A DNA stretch of 44,835 bases, from the NCBI RefSeq assembly GCF_016908655.1, contig NZ_JAFBEI010000020.1, positions 1-44,835 on the forward strand, in the 5' to 3' direction. A program made the position numbers and the translations under genes. Below the pieces are notes generated by a model that saw only the letters and a list, made by a program, of their open reading frames with translations, made no database searches and was not told where the DNA came from. The stretch's first letter is position 1; each line of letters starts with the position of its first letter. This stretch comes from Streptococcus saliviloxodontae (GTDB lineage: Bacteria; Bacillota; Bacilli; Lactobacillales; Streptococcaceae). Shown here one piece after another: positions 36,651-44,743 of the stretch.

Positions 36651-37883
36651 CTATTGTCTAGATAATAATTTTTTCAAGAGTTTGATAGCTCTAAAGGTTA
36701 ATGGTTTTGGATAGTAACGAAAAGTTCCCATTTTTCGTACGATATACCCATTGAAATTTTGTTTGAATCTCAGAACGCCGTCAGAACCGTCAAACTTGCC
36801 TTGGATACCGAGGAAGTTATAGACAGGAATACCACGCTTGATACTTTCTCTCATCGCTATATCTTGTAGAAGGGCAGGAGCTGCTAGAAAGTCATACTCA
36901 CAATAAAATCCACCAAAGAGATAGGTAGTCTCTGTAGGATTGTAAATAATGAGATTGGAAGCTATGGGAACATCTTGGTCACCATATTTAGAGACATACG
37001 GATCAATTTGATTAAGCTCTCTTTGCTTTTTCTCAACTAAGGAAAGTTGAGCTTTGTATCTGTTTTCTAGTTTTGGTGTGGAGTTTTGTTGAAGATCACT
37101 AGCTAGTTTATCTAATTGTTTTTTGAGTTCTACAATTTCTGTGCTTAATTTTTGTCGATAGTCTTGGAAAGAGATGAAAGCTGTCAAAAATTCAACCTTA
37201 TTACCAAAGCTGTCGTAGAGATTTTCATAGTAACTAAGAGGCTTTGATACAAAGTCCTGTCTTTGAGCAGTACTATCCTGGATATTTTTGAAAATTATTA
37301 GTTCATCTCGCTCAAGTTTTCGGATTTTGACACCGGATTTAATGGCCTTTTGGATCAGTCGTTGCCCATTTTTATTGAATGATTTAAGCAATTGATGTTC
37401 GTCAAGTTGACTTAAATCCTTGATAAAGTGCCAACTGGATTCGCCATTAGGGTAACCGACCGTCAGTCCATCATGATGGAAGCCCAGAGAAACGAGTTCC
37501 TCGATTGCTTGATCAGCACTTTGATATAGTGGCTCTCCATTTTTATCAAAGCTTTGAAAATTAGTATAGGGCTTTACGATCAATTCTAGAACATTTTGTT
37601 TTTTAGCGTAATCCTTGAGAAGGCTATAGAAATCTCCTAGGTAATCAGTGTTTCGACAAACAGGCCCTAGGTTTAGTTCCATGCGTTGCCCACCAAACAT
37701 AGGTTTTGAGAAGAGGCTAGCAATGACTTGTAGCTCTCCTTTATCTTCCAATCCGATAAGATGAGTACGATTTCCTTGTTTCTCAAGAAGGTCTGATACC
37801 TCGATCATCTGCATGAAGGAAAACTGTGTCATTTCGGCTAAAGCTTGTTCATAAGTTTCGCGTGTGAGTGTATTTAATTTCAT
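36651..37883 (-). CDS. murM: FemABX aminoacyltransferase, MurM-like (first of tandem pair)
   Basis: The 410-residue paralogue of the next gene shares 'FSFMQMIEVSDLLEKQGNRTHLIGL', 'PMFGGQRMELNLGPV' and the C-terminal block 'PVYNFLGIQGKFDGSDGVLR'. It has the coiled-coil arm at about 245-310 ('LSTEIVELKKQLDKLASDLQ'). Such enzymes use aminoacyl-tRNA to begin the interpeptide bridge on the lysine of the stem peptide; the amino acid used cannot be read here. Together the pair would build a two-residue bridge or differ in position. The ATG lies unusually close to its best ribosome site (TTAGGAT). Confidence 0.82.
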   Translation of the reverse strand: MKLNTLTRETYEQALAEMTQFSFMQMIEVSDLLEKQGNRTHLIGLEDKGELQVIASLFSKPMFGGQRMELNLGPVCRNTDYLGDFYSLLKDYAKKQNVLELIVKPYTNFQSFDKNGEPLYQSADQAIEELVSLGFHHDGLTVGYPNGESSWHFIKDLSQLDEHQLLKSFNKNGQRLIQKAIKSGVKIRKLERDELIIFKNIQDSTAQRQDFVSKPLSYYENLYDSFGNKVEFLTAFISFQDYRQKLSTEIVELKKQLDKLASDLQQNSTPKLENRYKAQLSLVEKKQRELNQIDPYVSKYGDQDVPIASNLIIYNPTETTYLFGGFYCEYDFLAAPALLQDIAMRESIKRGIPVYNFLGIQGKFDGSDGVLRFKQNFNGYIVRKMGTFRYYPKPLTFRAIKLLKKLLSRQ

Positions 37884-38003
37884 ATCCTAATCTTATTATT
37901 CTTTTTTATAAATCTTGTTTCTTGCTGATTTAGCAAGGTGAGGAACCGTATCTAAGAAGACATCCTACAATCTAAAGTTGATGACGGTTGGTTTTAAGTG
38001 TTA

Positions 38004-39260
38004 TTAAGGTGTTGTCTCCACCTCAGCTTGCGCATCGCGTCCTTCGTTGAGGAGAGCTTGGACGATTTTTTCATCACGCAATTTGACAGAGTCGTTGATG
38101 GTTTCAGCTGACTTGATGATGGCTGTTTCTAGTTGAGCTCTTTGTTGACGTCCTTTATCGATGGCTTCGATGATGCCGTTATTTTGTGCGACAAGGCTTT
38201 CTGCTAAGGCAGTGACAGACTCGACGGTAACCGTTGGGCTTTGAGCAGCACGTTCAAGGGCAGGGATGGCTTCCTTACTAGTTTCAGCCAGCATTTGAAG
38301 GGCGGCGTTATTAGCATTGACAATGGCATCCGCAGTGGCACCAGACTTGATAGATTGTTGGAGCATCCCTAGTTGAGCGATAGAGAGTTTCATGGTTGGA
38401 ATGGTGTTGCGGCGAAGCATGCCTAATTTTTGACGCATATCTGAGGAAACTTTGACCAGATTGCGCATTTGAGGTGTTGTCGCCCAAGCCACATAGAGAC
38501 GGCTGACATACTCGGTGTGTTGTTGTTCTAGGGTGTTGACAACCTCGGTCATGCGAGCGAGCTCGTTTGATTTGACCTGATAATCTGGTGTTGAGCTATC
38601 AAGACTTGAGAGTTCTTTTTGTAAGTTTCCAGCACGCTGGGCTGATTCTGCTTGAGTTGCTTCGATAAAGGCGATAACACCCACGAGATTTTCGATAGAC
38701 TTGGTGTTGTCTTCAATCAATTTTTCAGCAGAGACGATGTTACGAGCAAGGGTGTCCTCTTGCTTGATAACCGTCACAGCCATACCGTCCAATTTTTCTT
38801 CGACAGTCTTGGAATCAAAATAGAATTCTTGCAGGGTATTTTTGCTCTGCTTGAAGAATTTTGAGAAGAAATTTTCCTTTTTCTCAAGATCAGCTGGTTT
38901 AGCATCCTTGTATTTGGCAACAAAGCCATTGAGTTCACGGTTGGCATTGAGTAGGAGCTCATCCACTTGGGGAATTTCGAGTTTCTTTTGCTCTGTCAGG
39001 ATGTGATTGACGGTTTGGTTGACATTTTCAACAGCTGCTGTCCCGAAGTCCAAGAGAGCATTTTGATCGCTGACAAAGCTATCAACGATAGCTGGCGCTT
39101 TGGCTTGGATAGCCTCTTTTTGCTCAGGCGTCAGCTTTTCCAAAAAAGCCATTTGACCTGTTGTTGTAGCTGAGGTTTCGATGATTTCAGTTGTCTTGTC
39201 TTTTGTCGTGATAGCGTTATTGGCGATTTGATCGATGTCAAAGTTAAAAGTGTCTGTCAT
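38004..39260 (-). CDS. TelA-like toxic anion resistance protein
   Basis: The 418-residue soluble protein is rich in helices and coiled coil. It matches the TelA/KlaA family: 'FLEKLTPEQKEAIQAKAPAIVDSF', 'KTLQEFYFDSKTVEEKL'-like central helices, 'RRNTIPTMKLSIAQLGMLQQS', and a C-terminal 'RQQRAQLETAIIKSAETINDSVKLRDEK'. Plasmid relatives confer tellurite resistance. Chromosomal copies paired with XpaC-like proteins are linked to envelope stress or antimicrobial tolerance, and the mechanism is not known. It follows xpaC by 15 bases with GAGGAG before its ATG. Confidence 0.85.
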   Translation of the reverse strand: MTDTFNFDIDQIANNAITTKDKTTEIIETSATTTGQMAFLEKLTPEQKEAIQAKAPAIVDSFVSDQNALLDFGTAAVENVNQTVNHILTEQKKLEIPQVDELLLNANRELNGFVAKYKDAKPADLEKKENFFSKFFKQSKNTLQEFYFDSKTVEEKLDGMAVTVIKQEDTLARNIVSAEKLIEDNTKSIENLVGVIAFIEATQAESAQRAGNLQKELSSLDSSTPDYQVKSNELARMTEVVNTLEQQHTEYVSRLYVAWATTPQMRNLVKVSSDMRQKLGMLRRNTIPTMKLSIAQLGMLQQSIKSGATADAIVNANNAALQMLAETSKEAIPALERAAQSPTVTVESVTALAESLVAQNNGIIEAIDKGRQQRAQLETAIIKSAETINDSVKLRDEKIVQALLNEGRDAQAEVETTP

Positions 39261-39275
39261 GTGTTCTCCTCTTTT

Positions 39276-40106
39276 CTAAATATCATTGTTTTTAGCATTT
39301 CGTTGTTCCATCATCCGTAGGCTGATGTCAAAATCGCTGAGCTGACTCTCATTGAGTTGACGTAGCGTCTCATCTAGGTCCTCGTCAAATTTTTCAAGGG
39401 CTGCCTTGGCTTGCGCCAACCTCTCATCAGCATTGTAGTAGTCTTTCGGAGACTGTTTGATCTGTAAATACCCTTGTAAAATATCATCGAAACGCTTCAT
39501 ATTGATGTCATGAATAGCTTCTAGTTCGGCTTTGTTTTCTGCCTCTTTCAGCTTTTCTAAAATCAACTGGTGATCCGTCTGGATATTCTGGTAGGTTTCT
39601 AAAATCTCTGGAGCTAGCTGGTAGATGTCTTTTTCTTTCCTGTCCTTTGGTAAGCTGTTTGGTGTGACATGGAGCTTATGTAACTGAGCGGTGATGTCGT
39701 TGGTTTCATCTTGTGTTTTTTTGATAATCCGCTTATAGATGGTAAAATCCATATCATTTTTGAGATCTTTGGCTTCTTTATCAATGCTATCTAGTTGCGG
39801 AAGAACCTGATTGGCTAAGACAGCATACTGGGTATAATCTTTCTCATCTAAGTAGTTAGCCAGTAGCTTTAGCTGTCGATCACATCTCCCAATACTTTCC
39901 TTAAGCTCTTGTAGGCGAGCAGTGGTATTGACCTTTTGGAGACTAGATTTGCGTGTTGCTAGTTTGTAAATCCCGTAACCTGCCCCACCGAGGAGAAGTA
40001 AAGGTAAAATGTATTGAATAAAAAGGGCTATGGCGACCAGTACCAAAACAGCGATACCAGTAATGCTACCAAGACTAGAATGTTTACGATAAGGTTTTCG
40101 ACCCAT
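39276..40106 (-). CDS. XpaC-like protein (5-bromo-4-chloroindolyl phosphate hydrolysis family)
   Basis: The 276-residue protein has two N-terminal hydrophobic segments ('GITGIAVLVLVAIALFIQYILPLLLLGGAGYGIYKLA'-type region, 39988-40062), then a long charged helical domain ('LQELKESIGRCDRQLKLLANYL', 'QLRKL..' heptads). The XpaC name comes from a Bacillus phosphatase phenotype that probably does not reflect an enzyme activity. Its constant partner is TelA, as here, and the two are likely a membrane-associated complex. No catalytic motif is visible. Confidence 0.8.
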   Translation of the reverse strand: MGRKPYRKHSSLGSITGIAVLVLVAIALFIQYILPLLLLGGAGYGIYKLATRKSSLQKVNTTARLQELKESIGRCDRQLKLLANYLDEKDYTQYAVLANQVLPQLDSIDKEAKDLKNDMDFTIYKRIIKKTQDETNDITAQLHKLHVTPNSLPKDRKEKDIYQLAPEILETYQNIQTDHQLILEKLKEAENKAELEAIHDINMKRFDDILQGYLQIKQSPKDYYNADERLAQAKAALEKFDEDLDETLRQLNESQLSDFDISLRMMEQRNAKNNDI

Positions 40107-40132
40107 AGAGCGACCTATACTTTCTACTTAAT

Positions 40133-40241
40133 CTTAGACTCTTTGAAAACCAAATAATACGTCGTTAACTTCGCCTTGCCGTACTCCAGTACTGTCTGCG
40201 TCTTGTTGCCTAGTCTGATTTTGATTTTCTTTGAGTATTAG
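40133..40241. repeat. BOX-like streptococcal intergenic repeat element
   Basis: On the minus strand the region contains GTACGGCAAGGCGAAGTTAA, very close to the conserved boxA core of pneumococcal BOX elements (CTACGGCAAGGCGACGCTGA). It is bounded by inverted ends: TAGACTCTTTGAAAACCAAA on one side and, on the other strand, TAATACTCAAAGAAAATCAA. A small hairpin GTAC-TCCA-GTAC lies inside. The size of about 110 bases fits a short boxA-boxC element or related MITE. Confidence 0.65.
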
Positions 40242-40319
40242 TTATCATTTTACCTTAAAATATCTGGAAAAGACAATATTTAACGGAAAGAACATTACTT
40301 CTTCTTATCTCTTTTATCC

Positions 40320-40673
40320 TCAAGATAGAAAAGTCAGGAGTTTTTTTAGTTCTTCGGTCGGATGATTCAAATCAATAATGGCAAGGAAAGCAGCATGACT
40401 ACGAAAGAATCGTGTGTAATCAAACTCATTGGTGAGGAGAACAATATGACTTTTAGGGTCATTTTGTCGCATTAGCCGAGCAGTTGCTAGGGCTAGCCAA
40501 TCTTTTCTCTCAATATCATTTATGATAAAATAAGTGTTAAGGTTTTCCTGCGATATGAAGGGTGGCTGATGAATAAGTTGTAGTTCTTGATGTATGGTCA
40601 AATCCTCCATATTTTCTTTTAACAGGTGATAGATATGCTTAGGATAAGCTGGTGGTTGTATTAAGTAAATCAT
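40320..40673 (-). CDS. Stand-alone degenerate receiver-like protein (pseudo-response regulator)
   Basis: The start is ATG 40673 with AGGAGA 5 bases upstream, giving 117 residues. I do not know a named family, but it aligns along its length with the receiver domain of the divergently encoded AgrA-type regulator: 'YFIINDIERKDWLALATARL' against 'LFFLDIEIKEEEKKGMEIAR', 'RQNDPKSHIVLLT' against 'RLRDPNALIVFVT', and 'LAIIDLNHPTEELKKLL' against 'LDFIDKGLSEEDYRDAI'. The phospho-acceptor aspartate position is kept, but the N-terminal acidic pair (EDD) is replaced by PPA and the active-site lysine is lost. There is no DNA-binding domain. A phosphorylation-independent partner or decoy is inferred. Confidence 0.6.
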   Translation of the reverse strand: MIYLIQPPAYPKHIYHLLKENMEDLTIHQELQLIHQPPFISQENLNTYFIINDIERKDWLALATARLMRQNDPKSHIVLLTNEFDYTRFFRSHAAFLAIIDLNHPTEELKKLLTFLS

Positions 40674-40722
40674 AGGATCTCCTGTGTATGATTGATTTTT
40701 AGAATAAGAAAGAACGATTGGT

Positions 40723-41457
40723 ATGTTAAGTATTTTTGTTTTAGAAGATGACTTTGTGCAGCAGACGCGTATTGAGACAGTTATCAAGGAAACGGCTAAG
40801 GCCAAGGGGATAACTTATAAAAGTGTATCTCTTTTTGGAAAGCCACAACAACTACTAGATGCTATTAAGGAAACAGGTAATCATCAGCTCTTCTTTTTGG
40901 ATATTGAAATCAAGGAAGAAGAGAAAAAAGGAATGGAGATTGCCAGAGAAATACGCTTGCGTGACCCTAATGCCCTTATTGTTTTTGTCACAACGCATTC
41001 AGAGTTTATGCCTTTGACTTACAAATATCGAGTATCAGCCTTGGATTTTATTGATAAGGGTCTGTCAGAGGAGGACTATCGTGATGCTATCATGTCTGTT
41101 TTGGATTACGCAAATAGTCAGATGAAACAGACAGTCAGTCAAGATGCTTTCGTTTACAAAAATGAACATTCGCATGTCCAAGTTCCTTTTGCAGATATTC
41201 TTTATTTTGAAACGTCATCAATAGTGCATAAGGTTATTTTGACTACTAAGACAGGCAGTATGGAATTTTATGGAAAGGTTTCTGAGATTGCCAAATCAGA
41301 TGATAGGCTTTATCAGAGCCACCGAGCTTATGTTGTTAATCCAGAAAATGTGACCAGTATTGACCGTAAGGAGTACTTGGTACATTTTGAAAATGATGAA
41401 TCTTGTTTCGTGTCTCGGATGAAGTTGAAGGGGCTGATTGAGAGGATAATGAAATGA
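40723..41457 (+). CDS. LytTR response regulator (AgrA/ComE/BlpR-like)
   Basis: The 244-residue regulator has an N-terminal receiver (1-130) with acidic pocket 'FVLEDDFVQQ', phospho-acceptor in 'LFFLDIEIKEE' near residue 58, threonine in 'IVFVTTHSEF' and lysine in 'ALDFIDKGLS'. The LytTR DNA-binding domain (about 140-244) has 'ILYFETSSIVHKVILTTKTG', 'YQSHRAYVVNPENV' and 'CFVSRMKLKGLIERIMK'. Such regulators act on paired direct repeats upstream of bacteriocin, competence or virulence genes. Its stop overlaps an ATG (ATGA, 41454-41457) that fits the original kinase start. No pheromone gene is visible in the window. Confidence 0.92.
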   Translation: MLSIFVLEDDFVQQTRIETVIKETAKAKGITYKSVSLFGKPQQLLDAIKETGNHQLFFLDIEIKEEEKKGMEIAREIRLRDPNALIVFVTTHSEFMPLTYKYRVSALDFIDKGLSEEDYRDAIMSVLDYANSQMKQTVSQDAFVYKNEHSHVQVPFADILYFETSSIVHKVILTTKTGSMEFYGKVSEIAKSDDRLYQSHRAYVVNPENVTSIDRKEYLVHFENDESCFVSRMKLKGLIERIMK

Positions 41458-41494
41458 CAATCCTACATCTATCAATTCTCTTTTTGTCGATAAT

Positions 41495-42784
41495 TTGGTA
41501 CTTTTACTAACCTTTCGTCAGATGAGTCAAATTAGAGTAACTTGGAAACAGTCTACCTTATTTGTATTTTTGTGCACGGCTTTGAGTGTAGGGTTACCTT
41601 GGCTAGTAACCTATCTTTTTCCTTTTTTTCTATTGCCTTTGGTGATTTTTTTCCTCAAGCCCAACTGGACAAAGGCTCAGTATATCTTTTACAGTTTTAG
41701 CCCTTTTGTTCTTTTAGATTTGTACCAGCGTCTGACCAATGTTTATGAGGCGAAGTATTGGATTTTGGTGAAGGGAGAAATGACTTGGGAGTTGACCTTA
41801 TTCTACGTTGCTTTTACTCTCTTCTTTCTTTTGGTGGGCTATTTAGTGAAGACTATTTTCCGTTTAGAATTTAAGAATGTATCAGCTATCTTTCGCTATT
41901 CATTTGGTAAGCGAGCTAGGATAGCCATCAATGGATCGCTACTTTTATATACCTTGGTTTTAAACCCTCTTTTTGTAGCTAGTGGTAAGGAGGATAGTTT
42001 TAAGCTAATCTTTGGCATAGGAAATTCTGAGCTGTCTTTAGATTTATTCCTGACCTCTGTTTATCTTTTTGTAGGTAGTTTGATTTACTTTAATTATAAA
42101 TCTAAGGAGTATTTGAACCAAGAGTTGGAACGCAGTAAAGATCAGCAACTGTCTTCCTTATCCTCTTATGTTAGTCATGTTGAATCCCTTTACAAGGAAT
42201 TGCGATCATTTCGTCACGATTACACCAATGTCTTGACGAGTTTCAATGAAGCTTTTCAGCGTGATGATTTGGCTATGGCAAAGGGTATTTATCAAGATGT
42301 TGTAGCTCAATCAGACCGTCAATTTTATGATAGCAAATACGATATTGCCAACCTGACCAATTTGAATAATCCTGCCATGAAATCCATTTGTTCTGCCAAA
42401 CTTATGGAGGCTAATGCTAAGGGTTTGGATTTGACAGTAGAGGTGGCAGAGCCAATACTAGCTCCTAACATGGACTTGTTGGATGTAGTCACGATTTTGT
42501 CCATCTTTTTGGATAATGCTATCGAAGCAGCGGAAAAAGCAGAGCATCCTAGCTTATCATTTGCGTATTTTGAAGAGAATCAACAAAAAATTCTAATTAT
42601 CGAAAATACGACCCAAGAAGCCAAGATCAACACCAAGACGATTTTTGACTATGGTAAGTCTAGTAAAGGAGACGAACGCGGTATTGGTCTGGCAAATGTC
42701 AGAGATATTCTAGCCAAGTATCCGACTGTCCATCTGACGACCAGCAGTCATCAACATGTTTTTAGGCAAGAGCTGAGATGTTAG
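41495..42784 (+). CDS. HPK10-type sensor histidine kinase, N-terminus apparently frameshifted
   Basis: The readable frame runs from a TTG at 41495 and gives 429 residues. It has six or so membrane helices, then a cytoplasmic kinase with 'ELRSFRHDYTNVLTSF' (phosphorylated histidine near 238), N box 'LSIFLDNAIEAAEKA' and G box 'KGDERGIGLANVRDIL', the AgrC/ComD/BlpH type. TTG 41495 has no ribosome site. The ATG at 41454 overlapping the regulator stop is out of frame by one base; adding one T to the T5 run at 41481-41485 would join it to this frame and supply the missing first helix. So this is a slip, phase variation or a real lesion. Confidence 0.8.
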   Translation: MVLLLTFRQMSQIRVTWKQSTLFVFLCTALSVGLPWLVTYLFPFFLLPLVIFFLKPNWTKAQYIFYSFSPFVLLDLYQRLTNVYEAKYWILVKGEMTWELTLFYVAFTLFFLLVGYLVKTIFRLEFKNVSAIFRYSFGKRARIAINGSLLLYTLVLNPLFVASGKEDSFKLIFGIGNSELSLDLFLTSVYLFVGSLIYFNYKSKEYLNQELERSKDQQLSSLSSYVSHVESLYKELRSFRHDYTNVLTSFNEAFQRDDLAMAKGIYQDVVAQSDRQFYDSKYDIANLTNLNNPAMKSICSAKLMEANAKGLDLTVEVAEPILAPNMDLLDVVTILSIFLDNAIEAAEKAEHPSLSFAYFEENQQKILIIENTTQEAKINTKTIFDYGKSSKGDERGIGLANVRDILAKYPTVHLTTSSHQHVFRQELRC

Positions 42785-42819
42785 AGACGAAAACGAGAGT
42801 GGGTTGGTAAAATCTAATA

Positions 42820-42862
42820 AAAAAGTGAGAGGCATAGGACTTTTGTCCTAGCCTCGCTTTTT
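42820..42862. terminator. Bidirectional terminator between kinase and ABC permease
   Basis: AAAAAGTGAGAGGC, TAGGAC and GTCCTA, GCCTCGCTTTTT form a long stem around TTTT. The minus-strand loop reads AGGACAAAAGTCC, the same family as the hairpins at 3520 and 13606. It serves both converging transcripts and touches the permease stop codon. Confidence 0.75.
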
Positions 42863-43634
42863 AGTATTCCATGTTTTTGAATCGTTTGTAAGTGAAGTAG
42901 GCTAGAGGAAGAATGTAGACCAAGCTAATAAAGCCGGCACCAGCCATACTTTGGAGGAGATTGTGGTGATAGGTATCATAATTGAAGTAGCCAGTGGGAG
43001 TTAGTTTGGCTACCAATCCTCCAAAGATAGGAAAAAGCATGGAGAGAAGGCTGTAAGCAAAGGCTGCTGACAGAGTTGCTCCCTTACCACTATAAAGTGA
43101 CAGACAAGCTGCTAAGAGGATACCAATCAGGTTATTGAGGAGGAAGGTCCAGATTTCCATGATAAAAGCTGCATTGTTGCCAGAGTCGGTCGAAAAGAAA
43201 GCAGGTGAAGCGTAGGGCATGTGGATAATTCGACCATAGTAGACCAAGGTTATGGTCAAGGTATAGAGTCCCAAGAAAACCAAGGCAAGGACAACAAGAC
43301 TAGCTAGCTTAGCGAGGAAGATATCGCGACGTTTGAGGTCTTTGTAGAGACATAGGATATGACTGTCAGCCTCGCTACGAAAAACGTTAAAGGCAATGTA
43401 AAAGAGGGTAAGCATAGGCAAGATAAGGTTTGTGGTAGTGTTTAGTATAGCTTGAAACATGTCAACGTAACTGAATAAATAGTCACCTTCCACACCTGGT
43501 TTCATAAAGTTGGACTCCTCTGGCAAAAAGGTTGAAGCTAAAAAAATGAGGGGAAACAAAACAGCGATACTGAGAAAAACTTTCGTCTCGAGCCGTTTCC
43601 AGACGGTTTCAAAAATAGGTCTAAATAAGGTCAT
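42861..43634 (-). CDS. ABC transporter permease (ABC-2 type)
   Basis: This 257-residue membrane protein has six hydrophobic segments ('KVFLSIAVLFPLIFLAS', 'LILPMLTLFYIAFNVF', 'LVVLALVFLGLYTLTITLVYYG', 'FLLNNLIGILLAACLSLYSG', 'LLSMLFPIFGGLVA', 'FISLVYILPLAYFTY'). The layout fits permeases of small streptococcal exporters for antimicrobial peptides or immunity. It starts 2 bases after the ATPase stop, so the two form one transporter. The substrate is unknown. Confidence 0.8.
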   Translation of the reverse strand: MTLFRPIFETVWKRLETKVFLSIAVLFPLIFLASTFLPEESNFMKPGVEGDYLFSYVDMFQAILNTTTNLILPMLTLFYIAFNVFRSEADSHILCLYKDLKRRDIFLAKLASLVVLALVFLGLYTLTITLVYYGRIIHMPYASPAFFSTDSGNNAAFIMEIWTFLLNNLIGILLAACLSLYSGKGATLSAAFAYSLLSMLFPIFGGLVAKLTPTGYFNYDTYHHNLLQSMAGAGFISLVYILPLAYFTYKRFKNMEY

Positions 43635-43636
43635 GA

Positions 43637-44506
43637 TTACTCTCCTGTGAAGATGTCTTTGAGGTGGTTTTCTTTGATAGCTAGCGTTTCGATCATATGA
43701 TGTTGACCAAGAGTGGCAAAGAGAGGATTGAGGTTGTTGCTACTATCAGTAGAGATTTCAAGCGTCAAGTCTTGAAGTTGAATGTCATCGCTCAAGTATT
43801 GGTCTAAGATGTTGATGTTGGCTGTTGATTTCAGTGTGACGAGGACACTTGGTGCCCCTTGATTGTCAAATTCGTCAGCTAGCTGTCCAGCTTCGATATA
43901 GACATAACGTTGGCAAAGTGCTTCGAGCTCACCCAGTTGGTGGCTTGAGATAAGCATTGAGATTTGGCGTTCACTTGACCACTTTTTGAGAATGTCGATG
44001 AGTTTTTGAACGCCGATAGGGTCGAGTCCTACGAAAGGTTCATCCAAGATAAGGAAATCAGGTTCTGCTACCATAGCGATAGCTAGTGCTGTACGCTGTT
44101 TCATCCCAAATGAGAAGCCTTTAGGCTTACGATTACGGGCATTCCAGAGTTCTAGCAATTTCAAAGTTGGCTCGATATTAGCGAAAAGCTCTGTTTTGCC
44201 ATGCAATTTGAGGTAGAATTTAAGATTGTCCATAACAGACATCTCAGGATAAAAGACAGGATCAATCATGATACCGAAGTCTGCAAGGAGATTGTCGGCT
44301 GTGTGAATGTCAACGCCTTTATAAGTAATAGTTCCGTTGGTTGGCTTGAGAGATTTTGCCATGAGTTTCATGAGGGTTGACTTTCCGGCACCGTTTTTTC
44401 CGATGAGTCCAACGATTTCACCTTTTTGAATCTCAAGGTTAACATCCTTGAGGGAATAGAAGTCATTTCCTGCAAATTGTTTTGAAAGATTTTCGATTTT
44501 AAGCAT
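43637..44506 (-). CDS. ABC transporter ATP-binding protein
   Basis: The 289-residue ATPase has Walker A 'GLIGKNGAGKSTLMKL' near residue 38, a variant signature 'FSFGMKQRTALAIAM' near 133, Walker B 'FLILDEPFVGLDPIG' near 153 and the H-loop 'MLISSHQLGELEAL'. The variant signature (F-G-M-K-Q) is common in bacitracin/lantibiotic-type and YtrB-like transporters. A C-terminal extension of about 75 residues follows. It is co-transcribed with the permease downstream and preceded, 24 bases upstream, by a small membrane protein. ATG 44506 has AAAGAG upstream. Confidence 0.9.
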   Translation of the reverse strand: MLKIENLSKQFAGNDFYSLKDVNLEIQKGEIVGLIGKNGAGKSTLMKLMAKSLKPTNGTITYKGVDIHTADNLLADFGIMIDPVFYPEMSVMDNLKFYLKLHGKTELFANIEPTLKLLELWNARNRKPKGFSFGMKQRTALAIAMVAEPDFLILDEPFVGLDPIGVQKLIDILKKWSSERQISMLISSHQLGELEALCQRYVYIEAGQLADEFDNQGAPSVLVTLKSTANINILDQYLSDDIQLQDLTLEISTDSSNNLNPLFATLGQHHMIETLAIKENHLKDIFTGE

Positions 44507-44530
44507 GTGTTTCTCTTTTCTATTTTTGGA

Positions 44531-44743
44531 TTAGTATTCGATTTTGTTAAAGTGACGTCTAGCGCTGTTGTAAGCTAGACCAAGGTAGAGGATTGATAAA
44601 GCTAGGCTAATGAATAGGCAAGGGAAAAAGCCTAGTGTTGTGATGAATTTTGGATACGTATTTGGAAAAGTATAGCGAAAGCCATTGAGCATAGGTGCCG
44701 TCATAGAGATAAGGGTAAAGAGAACGCCAGTCAAGACAGCCAC
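44531..44743 (-). CDS. Small two-helix membrane protein, apparently 5'-frameshifted
   Basis: I do not recognise it. The intact frame from GTG 44743 gives 70 residues with two membrane helices ('AVLTGVLFTLISMTAPML' and 'FFPCLFISLALSILYLGL') and a basic end (ARRHFNKIEY). An upstream ATG at 44787 starts MKLISENDIFF in another frame. One extra base in the short T run (A run 44759-44762 on the plus strand) would join the two into an 84-residue protein with a complete first helix. It leads the ABC gene pair by 24 bases and may be an accessory or immunity-like subunit. Confidence 0.5.
   Translation of the reverse strand: MAVLTGVLFTLISMTAPMLNGFRYTFPNTYPKFITTLGFFPCLFISLALSILYLGLAYNSARRHFNKIEY

Noticed and set aside
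40674..40805. Longer version of the degenerate receiver gene starting at 40805
   Set aside because: It would overlap the divergent regulator by over 80 bases; the ATG at 40673 has a proper AGGAGA site.
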